Numbered from the stretch's first letter, positions 10,226 to 23,682 are shown. The stretch: DNA of 64,000 nt from Combretum micranthum (GCA_024138025.1 JAMXBD010000112.1:1364001-1428000); one strand, 5' to 3'. Made by a program: numbers and translations. The notes: a model not told the origin generated them from the sequence alone.

Positions 10226-12622
10226 ATGGAGAGGAAAGAAAATCAAATGGAAACTTCTCTGACTACACCTTTGATTGAAGTTCAAGAGGAAAATGGTGTG
10301 ACATCTCAACAAAGCGAAACTGATGCCAAGTGGGAGGACATTCTGGAGGAAGTGAAGAAACAGCTATGGCTATCAGGACCACTTATATCTGTTAATTTAT
10401 TATTATACGTTTTACAGATGATCTCCCTCATGTTTGCTGGTCATCTTGGAGAATTGCCTCTTTCAGGTGCATCAATGGCTAACTCCTTTGCAGGTGTTAC
10501 TGGTTTCTATGTATTGGTGAGTTTGATTTGTTTTCATGCTTCAATACTACTACCAATAACAATAGCTTTTTACATTTTTTTTTCCCCTGATATATGCCTG
10601 CCAAATTAAGTGTTACACACATGGAGGAATTGGATGCATTTTTCTTATTACGAATTCGGATTTGAAGCTAAACTAGTTGAATTAATCCCTAAGGTAGTTT
10701 GATATAGGATTAAGAACAGTCTTGACTTGTTATTTTATTTCCAAAATGTTCAACTGCTAGATGGGGATGGCAACCGCATTGGAAACTTTTTGTGGCCAAT
10801 CTTATGGGGCGAAACAATACCACATGCTTGGTGTACACATGCAGCGAGCCATGTCTATCCTTATGATTGTAAGTGTTCCCCTTGCTGTCATCTGGGCATA
10901 TACAGGACTGATTCTGGAAGCAGTGGGCCAAGAGGCAGACATAGCTAAAGAGGCTGAAACATATGCCAGATATATGATCCCTGGCCTTTTTGCCTACGGT
11001 CTTCTTCAATGCCTTATTAAGTTTTTGCAAGCACAAAGTATTGTGTACCCCATGATGTTATGCACAGGTATAGCTACGTTGTTGCACATACTCATCTGTT
11101 GGATATTAGTCCTCAAAACTAGCCTTGGAGTAAGAGGAGCTGCCTTGGCAACCTCAATCACTTATTGGAACAATGTTATTCTATTGGCACTTTATGTCAA
11201 GTTTTCTTCTTCATGCTTGAAGTCGTGGGTCGGGTTTTCAAAGGAAGCCTTGCAGAACCTTCTTACTTTCCTCAAACTTGCTATTCCTTCAGCTATTATG
11301 GTCTGGTACATCTTCAAGTTCTCAACTTGTCCATTTCAATATTGTTGATATTCAACACTAGAAGTAGATACACAGCATATGGAAAGGCATTTGTGTTTCC
11401 TTATAGTATGACGGTTTTTAACTCTGCAATAATTTTGTTGTTTTAATTAAGAATTGAAGTTAATGATTTTTAAATGGACAGCTTAGAGATGTGGTCATTT
11501 GAGATGGTGGTTCTTTTGTCTGGTCTTCTTCCAAATCCAACATTGGAAACATCCGTTCTATCTATCAGGTAGGTTTTCAATTACTTCTTGTTTTATATCA
11601 TAATAAGACATTGCCTCAGCCTAATTACTATGGATAAATTTGTTGAATGTTTTCAGTCTCAACACTGCTTTAACAGTTTGGATGGTTCCCATGGGACTTA
11701 GCTGTACCGTGAGGTTAGTACATTTCATTAAGCAAAGGAAGTCACGCTTTGTACTCCATCTGTATTCTATGCTTTGGTATTAGAAACATAACTATCCAGT
11801 CTCTGATCTCACCACCTTGAGCATCCAGTACTCGGGTCTCGAATGAACTTGGAGCGGGGAAGCCAAAGGCGGCACGCCTCGCTGTATGTGTTGTCTTGGC
11901 ATTAGCTGTTACAGAGGGCATTCTTGTTGGAAGTATCCTCATATTGATACGAAACATCTGGGGCTATGCCTATAGCAGTGAAATTGAAGTAGTTAACTAC
12001 GTGGCCGTAATGATGCCCATTATTGCCATTTCTGAATTCTTGGATGGACTTCAATGTGTTCTTTCAGGTTCCTCTCCCCTACTTTGCAGTACTGCAGTAA
12101 TGATTTAAACACTATCTTAAACTTGTCACTTACCATATATTGAGATTTTGATAGTTGACACACACTAGAAATATGCTAAATTAAGCTAAAATCTTGCTTA
12201 TTAGGTGCTGTTAGAGGATGCGGTTGGCAAAAGATAGGTGCATATATCAATCTTGGATCATATTACTTGGTTGGGATTCCATCGGCCGTTGTATTAGCTT
12301 TTGTTGTCCATATTGGTGGAAAGGTTAAAACTGCCCTTAAAACCATGATATTTGATGGTTAAATTAAAGGTTGTTCTACTGATAATGAACATTTTGCCTG
12401 GATATTCTGTGTAGGGTCTTTGGTTTGGGATTATCTTTGCATTGGTTGTGCAAGTTTTATCTCTTTCAGTCGTCACAATTCGTACCAACTGGGAAGATGA
12501 AGTGAGTTATTTTTCTTGATGCTGATTTCTTCTTTCCATGTAGTTTCTTACATCTTTGGTTTATTTTCTACTAGGCTAAGAAGGCTACAGAGAGAGTGCA
12601 CGATTCCATGCTTCCAGGATAA
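10226..12622 (+). CDS. MATE-family efflux transporter (DETOXIFICATION-like), eight exons
   Basis: Predicted exons are 10226-10516, 10761-11305, 11482-11568, 11657-11713, 11829-12067, 12205-12323, 12415-12501 and 12575-12622. Every intron has GT-AG ends and phases agree, giving 490 codons, the usual length of plant MATE proteins. MATE proteins are 12-helix antiporters that export metabolites, xenobiotics or metal chelates in exchange for protons, at the plasma or vacuolar membrane. Hallmarks are an acidic N-terminus, MFAGHLGELPLSGASMA, the ALETFCGQSYGA signature after exon 1, EMWSFEMVVLLSGLLPNP in exon 3, and STRVSNELGAGKPKAAR across exons 4-5. An upstream in-frame extension is open, but the ATG at 10226 matches the family's N-terminus. 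Substrate cannot be read from sequence. No stop or frameshift is visible. Confidence 0.93.
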
Positions 12623-13227
12623 TCTTGTCGTGATTCCTATTACTGATATGAATGTTTCCAGCCCTTGTGATTTTACAACGAAATCCATGTAAGAGAGAGA
12701 AACTGAAATCGTTAGTTAGTTGATTTCAGTTGCAGAGATGTGTTTCTACTTGGATTTGATTCAGAGCCAAAATGATTAGGGTTTAGGTTTTTATTCTTGT
12801 TGAAGAAGGCATATTTGAGTTGGCATTTGTTGCCATCCAGCATAATCATTGTAGATATATTTATTTAATCTAATTTTTATCATTTGAAATTGTTGACTTG
12901 ATCATGAAAGAAACCATGCCAGAGTAATGTGTATATATTTGAGGTTTAATCTTAATATATACGTAACATATTTGAATTAGGGAAGTTTGGAATGTTTCCC
13001 TACTCTTATTTTTTGGTAGAAGGATACCAATTTCTTATGATCTGAAAGGCTAGAGTATTTTGACATGTGTATTCATATTTCCTTGTTAATGCATCTACGA
13101 ATATCACAACTGTGGTAAAGAAGCTACTTTGATAGGACCTCACTCTTTAATTAATAGACAAGGCTAAAGTATTTTATTTGATATATATATTCATATTTGA
13201 ATGAGTGCAGCATTAAAGCCCTATTCA

Positions 13228-13333
13228 AGGGCACTCTAATCTCCCTTTTTTTTAAAAAAAAAAATGAAATTCTAAACTATCAAAATTATGAACAAACTTT
13301 GAGCCTCCAAGATAGTTATACCTAGAGTGCCCT
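13228..13333. mobile_element. Possible small fold-back (MITE-like) element
   Basis: AGGGCACTCTA at 13228-13238 is mirrored by TAGAGTGCCCT at 13323-13333, an 11-bp perfect terminal inverted repeat around about 84 bp of AT-rich sequence. There is no clear target duplication, so this remains a suggestion. Confidence 0.3.
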
Positions 13334-13861
13334 GCGCCGCCGCCCCCCCCCCCCTCCAAAAAAAAAAAAAAGCAATAATAAATAAAACCATTAAACAAAA
13401 AAACCAAATAAAATTGTTGGAAGAATCTTATTTTATTTTATTTTTTGCGTCCCCTCTCTTGTTAATATCGTTTAGAAAATTTCTAAACTAAATGAGTAGT
13501 AAATAAAAAGAATCAGAGATTAGTATTTTAAGTTTGAGTAGGAAGGAAGCTGTAACTAGCATCATTTGAGATTTGTGAGATCATGCATAATATGTTCTAG
13601 ATGGATCGTGCTCATATGGTCTCAAAGCTATAACCGCTTTGAGATTTCTATGTTTGGATGATGGATTGTACAAGACATTAGCAGCTTTCATCAATGTTTC
13701 AATTATCACACTATACTCTTCCATTATTTTATTAACTAATTCAATTAATAATTTGCTCATATTATTTAGAAGGGTTTTGCTATTAGGGCATTTTTATTTC
13801 TGAGTAATTTATGGAAATTTTAAGAGATATGAGTGGTGAGAGTTGTTTTCTGTAATAAAGT

Positions 13862-14097
13862 GAATTGCTTAGCAACTAAAGTTGCATTGGCAAGCAACAC
13901 TATCACTCCTTCTATCATTGATCAATTTATATTTATTTAACTTTTACAAAGAAAGCAATCTTCTTATCTTTTTGTCATTGGTCATTTTATACTTATTTAA
14001 TGTTTATAAAAAAATATAAATATTATTTTAAGATAATAAAAAAATGAGACCATTAAAATTATATTTATATATATATATATATATATATAAGCAATTC
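13862..14097. mobile_element. Possible fold-back (MITE-like) element
   Basis: GAATTGCTTA at 13862-13871 is mirrored by TAAGCAATTC at 14088-14097. The 236-bp interval is AT-rich and ends in a TA microsatellite. The short inverted repeat alone is weak evidence. Confidence 0.25.
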
Positions 14098-14752
14098 TCT
14101 TAAAGTAAAGAGGAATAAAGTAGACAGTTACTTAATAAGGAAAGTTGATAATATAACACTTTAGACAATTGCTTAAACAACTCAAGAATAAAGATCCTCT
14201 TACTTAGGTCCCACTTTTTGTGTATGAGGTAATATATGAATTCTATGCAAATTTTGAACTAATATCTTGGAAACTTGCACTTATTATTTAGGTTGGTGCT
14301 ATTATTTGCACGCAGTATTTGGAAGGACTACAAATGTTTTATCAGATGTTTGCTATTGTACGGTAATTGTCGATGCGCACAACATCATATATTGGATTTG
14401 ACATGACGAAATATAAATGCACTCCATGAGATTGAAAGGTTTCTATTTGGCGTCTTTATTAACATTCTTCAGTGTTTTTATATATTATTTTTCGATACAG
14501 TTGAAAATATTAAAATCTTATCAAGCTAGGTAGAAAATATCATTCTTAAGGAATTGATGTTTTAAATTGTTATAAAAAGGAATTAGCATAATATAATATG
14601 GTACAAATGATAAAGTTATTTATTGCATTTATTTATGACCTACTTAAAATGTTGATTCTTTTTATTTACCATTTAAAACCTTATGTGAATGGAACCATCT
14701 AAAATTTATAGTAATTGATATATTAACTATTCTATTAAAAGATCATGGTTAT

Positions 14753-14997
14753 TGTTATGATCTTGATTAGCTCATATATTAAGATGATATGATCATGATT
14801 AGCTGTATATATTAGCTGTTAATTTTGCTATAGTTTAGGCTAAATTATATTGATTTTACAATTTATGTTTCTTTCCTTTTCTGTATATATTTCAGTCTAT
14901 ATATATAAGGCTTGTATATTAGCTTCTACATAATAAGAGAATACACGTTACACACCAATTTCCAATTCATCTTTTCTTTTCTTTTCTAGTTTTATCA
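14753..14997 (+). repeat. 5' LTR of the copia element
   Basis: 245 bp, begins TGTTATGATC and ends TTTTATCA. It is followed at once by the primer-binding site at 14998. Confidence 0.9.
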
Positions 14998-15082
14998 TGG
15001 TATCAAAGCGATACCAAATTTCTTTATAATCTCTCAATTCAATTTTCTGCATTACGTTAATACCCTAATCTTCTCTACAATC

Positions 15083-15902
15083 ATGTCAAATACAGAAACC
15101 GTAATGATGTCTCTAGACCTTTTGAGATTCTTCTCAATGGTGCAAATTATGTTGCTTGGTCCCAAGATATGTCAAATTTTCGAGAAGGTAGAAAATTATG
15201 GAGAATTATTACTGGAGAAACCAAAATACCTACTAAAATTGCAGAAGAAACTAAGGCAAAATTTAGTGAGCATCTTGAAGATTAGGATTCCAAAAGTCAT
15301 TAAACAATGATCTGGTTTCATAATACATCGATTCATGCAATCTATGAAGAATTTAGCTATTATGAATCTACAAAGGAAATCTAGGATATGTCGAAACAAT
15401 GATATGTAACAAATTATTTAACTTTTCGGTATCATTATCGAAGTGTCCTAAGTCGCATGATTCAAGAACCAGGGCAATCTATTCGAGATTTTTATGCTTA
15501 AATGCGTTTTGTTTGGGATCAAATTGCTATGTTAGAACCTGTTTGGGATACCACTACAGACGAAACAAAGTTTCAAAATTATAAGAATGAAGATCGATTG
15601 ATTCAATTCTTAATGGCTTTGAGAAACAAATTTAAACACACACGAGCCAATCTTTTGCACACTATTCCATTACCTACTATAGATCAAGCTATTTCTCAAT
15701 TAGTTTCAGAAGAAACTCGTCTCGGTTCACTATACTCCCAACATGGTGACACAATTATGGCAATAGCAGATATAAATTCCACCTCACCAATTGTTGCCGC
15801 AGCTACTCCTATCTCCAAAATTGGATCTAATAGTTCTATTGAATGTTGTTATTGCAAGAAACCAGGTCATCATATTTCAAAGTGTCGAAAGTTGGCTCGC
15901 TA
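15083..15902 (+). pseudogene. Copia gag (UBN2-type) with zinc knuckle
   Basis: Encodes a copia gag: an N-terminal capsid region in shifting frames, then MRFVWDQIAML and RLIQFLMALRNKFKHTRAN from 15502, ending in a CCHC knuckle (CCYCKKPGHHISKC, about 15847-15888). Gag coats the retrotransposon RNA in cytoplasmic particles. In-frame stops and at least two frameshifts break the N-terminal half. Confidence 0.8.
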
Positions 15903-16139
15903 ACAATCATCTACCTTTAATACTACTCAACCTAGCTCTGCTACTGTTTAGACTAGATTTCCACAGTTTCATAATTCTACAAAAACTGTTGCTTCCATTC
16001 TACTGTTGCTAGTGATCCTATCGTATCCATTGGTTCTACACCATCTGACATGTCATTCTTAGTGCATGATCTTCAAGCATTTCTAAACCATTATTCTTCT
16101 ACTTCTGGTAACAATTTATCTTCTGCTATGTCTATCTTA

Positions 16140-17160
16140 CTAGGTAAATCCTTTGGTTTTTCGACACCACATGTTGTAATCACATGACATCTAATGCTTC
16201 TTTATTTGTGTCTAAAGTCCTTGCACCTCATATTTCAAACATCCATACTGCTGATGGTTCCTCCATGTCTGTTTCTCATATCAATCATATTTCTAGTCCT
16301 AAATTATCTCTTATCGATACTTATCTTGTTCCAAAAGTCAATCTCAATTTATTGTCAATTGGTCAATTATGTGATATGGGTCTTGATGCTCTCTTTTCTT
16401 CTTCTGGTTGTATTGTTCAGGATCTACTAACAAAATAAATCATTGGGATAAGGCATAAAGTTGGGCGCTTGTTTGAACTCATTTCTCTTCAAATTAATTC
16501 TACATTTGTGGCAGTTGCATCACCAACTTCAATTCCTCTAAACATTTGGCATTCTCGCTTGGGTCATGTCTTTAATCGTTTATGTACTTTAGTTTCCAAT
16601 GGCAAATTAGGCCTTATGGAAGATGAACATGTTGATTGTTCATTATGTCAATTGGCTAAACAAATTCTTTTATCTTATCCTATTAGTAATTTTGTATCTC
16701 CAGATTCATTTGATTTAGTTCACTCAGACATTTGAAGGCCTGCTCCTATTGCTACTTTTGGTGGATCTCATTATTTTGTTATATTTATTGATGATTTTTC
16801 TAGATTTACTTGGATTTTTCTGATGCAAAATCGTTCTAAGTTACCTGAAATATATGATACCTTTGCAAATATGGTTAAAACCCAATTCTCTCATACTATC
16901 AAAATACTTAGAACAGATAATGCAATGGAGTATAAGTAGCACAATCATCTTAAGTTTCCCAACAAACAAAGGACCTTATTGCAACATTCTTATCCTAGTA
17001 CCTCTCAACAAAATGGTAGGGCTGAGCGGCACCATAGATATATCTTAGAGACTGTTTGTGCTATATTAATTTTAGCATCCTATCCAGAACGTTTTTGGGG
17101 TGAGGCTACTCTTACAGCTGTTTTATAACATAAATCGCATTCCTTCTTCTACCATTAATA
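16140..17160 (+). pseudogene. Copia protease remnant and integrase
   Basis: A degraded protease region (HMTSNASLF context at about 16180) is followed by the GAG-pre-integrase zinc domain (RLGHVFNRL and CSLCQLAKQ, about 16550-16670). The integrase core then follows (HSDI at about 16722; FIDDFSRFTWIF at about 16785; RTDNAMEY at about 16912). Several stops interrupt it. Integrase upstream of RT identifies copia. Confidence 0.8.
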
Positions 17161-17479
17161 ATCAATCCCGTTATGAACGTTCATTTGGGTGCTCTCCTAA
17201 TTATAAAATGCTCAGAATATTCGGTTATGCTTGTTTTATTCATTTGCAGCCTCAAGCCTTGATTTAGATTATGTTGCTTTCTAGGATATTCTGCTACTCA
17301 TAAAGGCTATAGATGTTGGGATCCTATCTCAAAATGCTTGCATATTTCTTGTCATGTTATTTTTTAGGAGCACAAATTATATTCTAGCATATCTCAATTT
17401 TCTATTACCTCTTCTTCCGTACATTTTACCAATCCTTCGGTTAAATTGTTTTATAAGGATTTTAATGTAGATACATCTT

Positions 17480-19150
17480 TTGAGCTCTGTCCAACAACTA
17501 ATGCCATGCCTTCCTCAAGTCAGTCTGTTATGTCTATTGATCCTGTTGTCAGTACCTCTTCAAAAAAATCCTGCCTATTCCCATCCTGAAAGAGTAAGAA
17601 ATCTTCCTAATCATCTTCGAGATTATTATTGTTATTCTACTATTAATCCTTTTCATGAGCTTGAAAGTTTTCATGAGGCTTGTTTTAATGCTGTTTGGCA
17701 GCAAGCCATGAAAGAAGAGTTAGAGGCATTAGAGAAAACTAAAACTTGGGATTTAAATTGTGAAAAATCAAGACTTGTTTTGATGGGACAATTGAGAGAC
17801 ATAAAGCTCTTCTTGTTACTAAAGGTTATCCACAAGAATATGGAATCGACTACGATGAGACTTTTGCTCCAATTGCTTGGATTACCTCTGTTTGTAGTCT
17901 TATTGTTGTTATTACTGCTAGAAAGTGGAATCTTTTCCAGATGGATATAAAGAATGCATTTCTCAATGGTAATTTGTCAAAAGAAGTATACATGCGACCA
18001 CCACCTTGTTATGATCTTCCACCTAATGCAGTGTGTCGTTTTTAAGAGCTTTGTATGATCTCAAACAAGCTCCTTGTGCTTGGTTTTCAAAATTTAATAC
18101 CACCATTTCTTAGTTTGGCTTTCGTCAAAGCTCGTATGATTCATCACTTTCCATTCAAAAAACTGAATGTGGTATTACTCTATAGTTACTCTATGTAGAT
18201 GATATGATTATTACTGGCAATGACATTAACGATATTGAAGATCTTAATGAATTTCTCAACAAGTCGTTTGAAATGAAAGATTTGGGATTTCTCAATTTTC
18301 TTTCTTGGGATTAGAGGTTACATCTTCATCTAATGGATATTTGGTATCATAAACAAAGTATGCTTCTGATCTTATTAATCAAGTTGGTTTGACAGATAGT
18401 AAAGTCACTTCTACACCTATTGAGCCTAATGTTCATCTCACTCCTACAGATGGTATTTCTCTTTTTGATGCTGCTCATTATTATAGATGGCTGGTTGGTA
18501 GTTTAGTCTATCTTACTGTTACTCGTCCTGACATTGCTTATGCAGTTCACATGGTTAGTCAATTTATGTCTACCCCTTACTCTACTCATTACATAGTTGT
18601 TCTACACATTTGTCGTTATATTAAAGGGACTCTTTTTCATGGCTTACTTTTTTCGACTCAATCTTCACTACACTTATGTACCTATTTAGATGCTGAGTGG
18701 GCTGGTGATCCCATTGATAGATGGTCTACAACTGGGTTTTGTTTTCTTTTAGGCGACTCTTTGATCTGTTGGTGAAGTAAAAAGCAAACTGTAGTATCTC
18801 GATCAAGTACTGAAGTAGAGTATAGAGCTGTTACAGTTACCACATATGAGCTTTTATGGCTTAGATGGCTATTAAAAGATATGGGTGTGTTTCATTCTAA
18901 TTCTACTACTCTTTCTTGTGATGATCAAAGTGCAATACAAATTGCTCATAATGATGCCTTTCATGAACATACAAAACATATCGAGACAGATTGTCATTTC
19001 ATTCGATATCATATTCGTTAGGGAACTGTAAAACTTCAATTTGTTAAATCTATTGATCAGGTTGCTGATATTTTCACTAAAGCACATTTGGTTAGCCGCT
19101 TTTGGGACTTGGTATCTAAACTCCAGATGGTTTCTCTACAATCCTCTTGA
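17480..19150 (+). pseudogene. Copia reverse transcriptase and RNase H
   Basis: RT begins near AMKEELEALEKTKTWDL (about 17705). It holds MDIKNAFLNGNL (about 17940) and the catalytic YVDD at 18192-18203 (LLYVDDMIITGND). RNase H includes DAEWAGD (about 18690) and SRSSTEVEYRA (about 18800), with an in-frame TGA between them where a Trp is usual. The frame ends just before the polypurine tract. Confidence 0.85.
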
Positions 19151-19163
19151 GTTTGAGGGGGCA

Positions 19164-19409
19164 TGTTATGATCTTGATTAGGTAAATATATTAAGAAGAT
19201 ATGATCATGATTAGCTGTATATATTAGTTGTAAATTCTACTATAGTTTAGGCTAAATTATAGTGATTTTACAATTTATATTTCTTTACTCTTTTGTATAT
19301 ATTTCAGCCTATATGTATAAGGCTTGTATTTTAGCTTCTGCATAGTAAGAGAATACACGTTACACACCAATTTCCAATTCCTGTTTTCTTTTCTTTTTTG
19401 GTTTTATCA
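19164..19409 (+). repeat. 3' LTR of the copia element
   Basis: 246 bp, the direct copy of the 5' LTR, followed by the target duplication GTTAT (19410-19414). Confidence 0.9.
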
Positions 19410-20458
19410 GTTATATATAAATTTCAGCCATTAAAGACCTGATAAGAAACCATAGAATTTTCCCCTTATCTCACCCATTTTATAAAACATTAATCTCCTT
19501 TTTCTAGTCATTCAAAACTTTAATATCTTATTTAAATTCACCCTTAAATGTATACTTTATCATATCCTATTAAAGTGGCTATAAGCCCCCAAATTTTTCA
19601 AGAATGGTTTTGGAATACCGAATCGAAACCCTAAAGTCTGACCCAAGTTGAAACAGAACCTTAATCAATTTCGATCATGGGGTTTCATAAGAGAATCTTA
19701 AAAAAAATAGAAAGTTCAATAATTGTTCGATTCGAAAACCCGAACATGAGAAGAACTAGTTATCTGATCCCTGGTGTAAACCCCTTAATTTCTAGGGTAA
19801 AGTTGGATTAAACCCTAACCCTAGTCAAACCGGAGTTTCAAAAGTCAACAAAGATTAAGACAATCAAACAATTTTAAATCCGGCAATCCCGCGTTCTCAA
19901 ACCCAAGAAAAAGAAATTGAATTAATGGCTTATAATAGCTCGTAATAATATAGGGTCATATAAAAATATCAAATTCGTGAATTTCAAGTGTCCTTCGGAC
20001 TCAAACGAGATCAATTCTCGAAAAGCATGTCCCGGAGCTCGGAATAATAAAAATATTCCAATAACACCAAAAGTCTTGTAATTAAACAAGGATTTCAAAA
20101 ATATCAGTTTCATAATTTTTTTTATAACTAAAAATAACAGATATAGTTCGTTTACGTGTATTTTTATTACTACCGGTATTTTATATTCGTAGTACTATTC
20201 ATTACTATTTCACTATCTCTACTTTTTCTTATACCTATTTCTTACTACTTACATACATATTTTCTTACTTTTTATATTTCCAATACAACTTTATTCACGT
20301 CAAACCTTATACATTATTTCTTTTCTTTACAAAAATTACAAAACAAACAAAATATCCTCTCTCTTTCTTCCTTATTTGTGCCAGCCTCCCTCTCTCTTTC
20401 TCTATATTAATTTCTTTTCAATTTATTTTATTATATCAAAAATTCACTCCAAAAATTC

Positions 20459-20466
20459 TATAAATA
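20459..20466 (+). promoter_or_regulatory. TATA box of LTR P1
   Basis: TATAAATA followed by CCCC and a CT-rich leader. The same block occurs in every P LTR (29311, 37669, 44654 and, on the minus strand, 40804-40811). This marks the LTR promoter. Confidence 0.6.
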
Positions 20467-22517
20467 CCCCATTCCTCCTTCATTCTTTTACACATTCATT
20501 TTACATAACAAAACTCTATCAAAATTCTCTCTCAAAACCTCTCTCCAACAAATCTCTCTCAAAATCTCTACCATTCCCTATAACTTCAAGAAGAAAATAA
20601 CAAACACACTACCCATTCATCTCTTTTCAAATCCTCCATTAAACCTTAGGTAAAAATCCTACCTATATTTTTTATCATGTTCATACAACTTAACATGAGC
20701 TTAGTATATGTTTCTTAGACTCATATGAGTTAAAAAAGCAATAATATGTTCATGTTCTGTTTTTGTATTATATTATTATGTTGTTATTATTGTTATTATT
20801 ATTTTTGCTCCAATCTAACTTCTATATAGTATTATGTATATATATTTATTTAGAGCATATAAGCTCATTTGTTATTTATTTATTTTCATGTCTTGCAATT
20901 TATTTATTGACTTGTTTTCTGTAATCTATTAAGACTAGTCTTTCTAGTCTTAGACTTGTCCATATCAAGTCAAAACAATTTTCTTTCTTTTCTTTTCTTT
21001 TGGGACTACTTTATTCTTAATCCCGAGTTGCCTTGATGAAACTAAGGCTCCCAATATATGATCAGGATACCTTAATGAAGCTAACGTTCCCAATGCTTGA
21101 CCATGTTTATTATGTTTATTTGCTTACAAGTATTTCTTTCTATCTTATTATGTATTATCTTTACTTTTACATTGCTACATAATCATATTCATATATGATT
21201 AGTAAAAATAAAAATTGGTTCTTTCTTAAATAAAGCAAAGTAAACTAGATTTCTTAACAAAAGGAATTTTCAACAAAAAGATCTAAGTTTTCTTTTTAAT
21301 AAACTCTTGTCAAAGGATAAGCTAATCATGAATTCTAGAAGAAGCAGTAATGTAGATTTCTTCAAAATAATAAAAGGAACTCATTTCTTTTATAAATCAA
21401 AACTAAATACTTCATAAAGATAAAATTTTTAGCCTTGAACTTAAGATTTTAACTCAACCATATCTTTTATAAGACTTAAATAGATTTATTATAGACTTTG
21501 AAAATCATATACTAAGAAAGTTTCTTAAAAACTTAAATTTTATATTGTTATTCTATTTTCAAAATTAAAATGAAATTTTTGCTAAGTTCTAATGTTAACA
21601 ATTCTTTACTAAGAAAGCTTTTCTTATAAACTTGTCTAAAAGAATTATTCTATCACTTGACAAATATCAAGAATAAAACAAGTTTTTCAAATCAAGGTAA
21701 AATCAAATCACTATTTTGGAAACCAACTTGGAAAAATAAAATTTGCCAAAAAAGTAAAGTTTTAAAAGTACACTTATTTCCTAAAGAAGAAAAATGATAT
21801 AAAAATAAGAGGGAAACATACATTTAATACAACTCCAAATATTTGACCACATAAAAACTTAAAGGATATTTTAAAAAGCTTATTTTTCGATCACTAGAAA
21901 TAAAGTTAGTAGATAATTTAAAGAACCAAATTTTTAAAAATTAATTTACATTTGAAAAGATAGGAAATGAAATTATAAATAGGAAAACACTCACTCATAA
22001 CAACTCAAATATATTTTTGTTCTAACAATTCAAAAAGGAGAAATTCTCAAAAGTTTTATCTTTTAAAACCATCAAAGACAAATTGTTTATGAAACATCAA
22101 TATTGAGACAACACTGCAAGAATCATGCAGACAATATGAGTGCCTATATATGTTCAAAGGATTTTTTTTTCACTATATATATATATCCATATATTTTGCT
22201 TAAGGATTTTTGAGTAAAGTGAAGTTTGGAAAAAAAATCATATTTTGTGAACTATAAATTCGTAACTATTCTGTACCATAGCATTTTCCAACCTAAATGG
22301 CTTTTTATGACAAAAATAACCTTAGAAATTGATAGATCTTTTCGAGTAGATAGATAACGGTATATCATTTGCACAATTCCGAGTTAAAATGACCAGGTTA
22401 TGGCCATTTTAAGTTGGAAATACCTTCTATACGAATTTTAACGATCTTATGACATAAGTTTTGATAATTACCATAGAATCAACAAGAAATACTCATTATG
22501 GGTATTCTTCTTGATTA

Positions 22518-22565
22518 GGTGATCCCGAGGAGGAGTATTCATATCCGGAGGATTATTTTGATTAG
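22518..22565 (+). other. Conserved acidic micro-ORF at a splice-acceptor-like site, copy P1
   Basis: After TTGATTAG a 16-codon frame reads GDPEEEYSYPEDYFD and stop. An in-frame TGA lies two codons upstream, so the frame exists only if AG at 22517-22518 is used as acceptor, which then supplies the last two bases of the GGT codon. It aligns with equal length to the P2, P3 and P4 copies. Confidence 0.45.
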
Positions 22566-23682
22566 TAGAAATTCCGATCGACTCATCCGTAAGAAAGATA
22601 TATCCTAATGGCCGAGTGAATTTATTTCCTACCTTTTACGTACTTAGTTGTGCTTGTAGCTAGAGGCACTAGAAGTAGGAAAAGATGAAAATGAATTATG
22701 TATGATAATATTGGTTGAAAGAATCCTAAGCATAACAAGACATGAATTGTTGTTAATTAACTTGTGTTTTACTATTATTATGTTGGAGTGTATGCAAATT
22801 TCGTGATCACCTTTAATTTACTCTAATCATATATTATGAGTTAAATTAATTGATTCATGCATATCACGTAGTTAGTTTCATCTCATGAGCTACTGTACTC
22901 GATGGGATAAGAGTATAGTAGCCGGGTTTGCAGTAACCATAAATCTGCAGGATGGGCGATTAAGAGCCTGAAAGAACTATTTTATGATAGGCGAGTAGGA
23001 GCTTGAAATAAACTACATGAGTTGGATTTTAAAGATGGGTTTTAAAGAGCCTGAAACACCTAACCCTGAATAGAGGGGTAAATCCATTCAAACATATGAT
23101 TTTCGGTAAATCATATATATCGCTTGATCACTTGCTAGATGCATTCATATGCTTGTTTAATAACTTATTTGAAATTATTTATACAAATACGTTGACTCAG
23201 GAATATTCTTACTAAGCTAGTTATGCTTATACTCCGATAGACCTTTGTTGTAATAGGACTATATCTTTTATGCCTAAGAACTTCACATACTCGAGTGGGA
23301 TTATGTTTTGGAAAGCTTCTGGAAATCTTTTGAAGATCTTAGGTTAAATATCCTTTAATATCTTTTAGTCTTAGTATTGATTCCTGATGTGAAATACTAA
23401 GATGATATTATGATTGTTTGGAGATTTATAGGGGGAAAAGCCCCTAAGATAATGTAAGGATTATATTCTTATAATGTTGAAATGAGATGGTTATCTAGAA
23501 TTCTTGTATGCTATATTTACTATATCGAACTATACATCCCACCGGTGTCTCCTATTGTTGTGATAGACGCCTTATATATGGTGTTGAAACTTTCACATGA
23601 CTTCAGGAAGTCATTCTGAAGTTTTAATACCGTATGTGGCGGACTGTCACGTTTATGGTATCCTCTGGGGCGTGACAGTGGC

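Larger units (their letters stand above)
12623..14747. other. 3' flank of the MATE gene and intergenic DNA
   Basis: The first few hundred bases presumably hold the MATE 3' UTR. The rest is AT-rich intergenic sequence with a GC/poly-C patch (about 13336-13356), a TA microsatellite (about 14066-14088) and two possible fold-back elements listed separately. No other gene is visible. Confidence 0.5.
14753..19409 (+). mobile_element. Full-length Ty1/copia LTR retrotransposon, decayed
   Basis: Direct LTRs of 245-246 bp flank a 4.2-kb interior. The target duplication GTTAT lies at 14748-14752 and 19410-19414. A primer-binding site for initiator tRNA-Met (TGGTATCAAAGC, 14998-15009) directly follows the 5' LTR, and a G-rich polypurine tract precedes the 3' LTR (about 19150-19163). 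Domain order gag, protease, integrase, RT, RNase H is that of copia. Many stops and frameshifts, plus roughly 8-10 percent LTR divergence by eye, mark an older insertion. Confidence 0.93.
19580..23677 (+). mobile_element. Solo LTR of long-LTR gypsy family P (copy P1)
   Basis: A 4.1-kb solo LTR with target duplication GTGGC at 19575-19579 and 23678-23682. It starts TATAAGCCCCCAAATTTTT, a mutated form of the family start TGTAAACCCCTAAATTTT, and ends GGGGCGTGACA as in the P3 LTRs. A second start-like sequence occurs at about 19775, so the 5' terminus is internally duplicated. A TATA box (TATAAATA, about 20459-20466) and CT-rich leader lie about 880 bp in. No primer-binding site follows, so the element was reduced to one LTR by recombination. 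Confidence 0.85.

Noticed and set aside
19775..19790. TGTAAACCCC at 19775 as the start of solo LTR P1
   Set aside because: Its flanks (CCTGG and GTGGC) do not match, whereas the start at 19580 gives a perfect GTGGC duplication.
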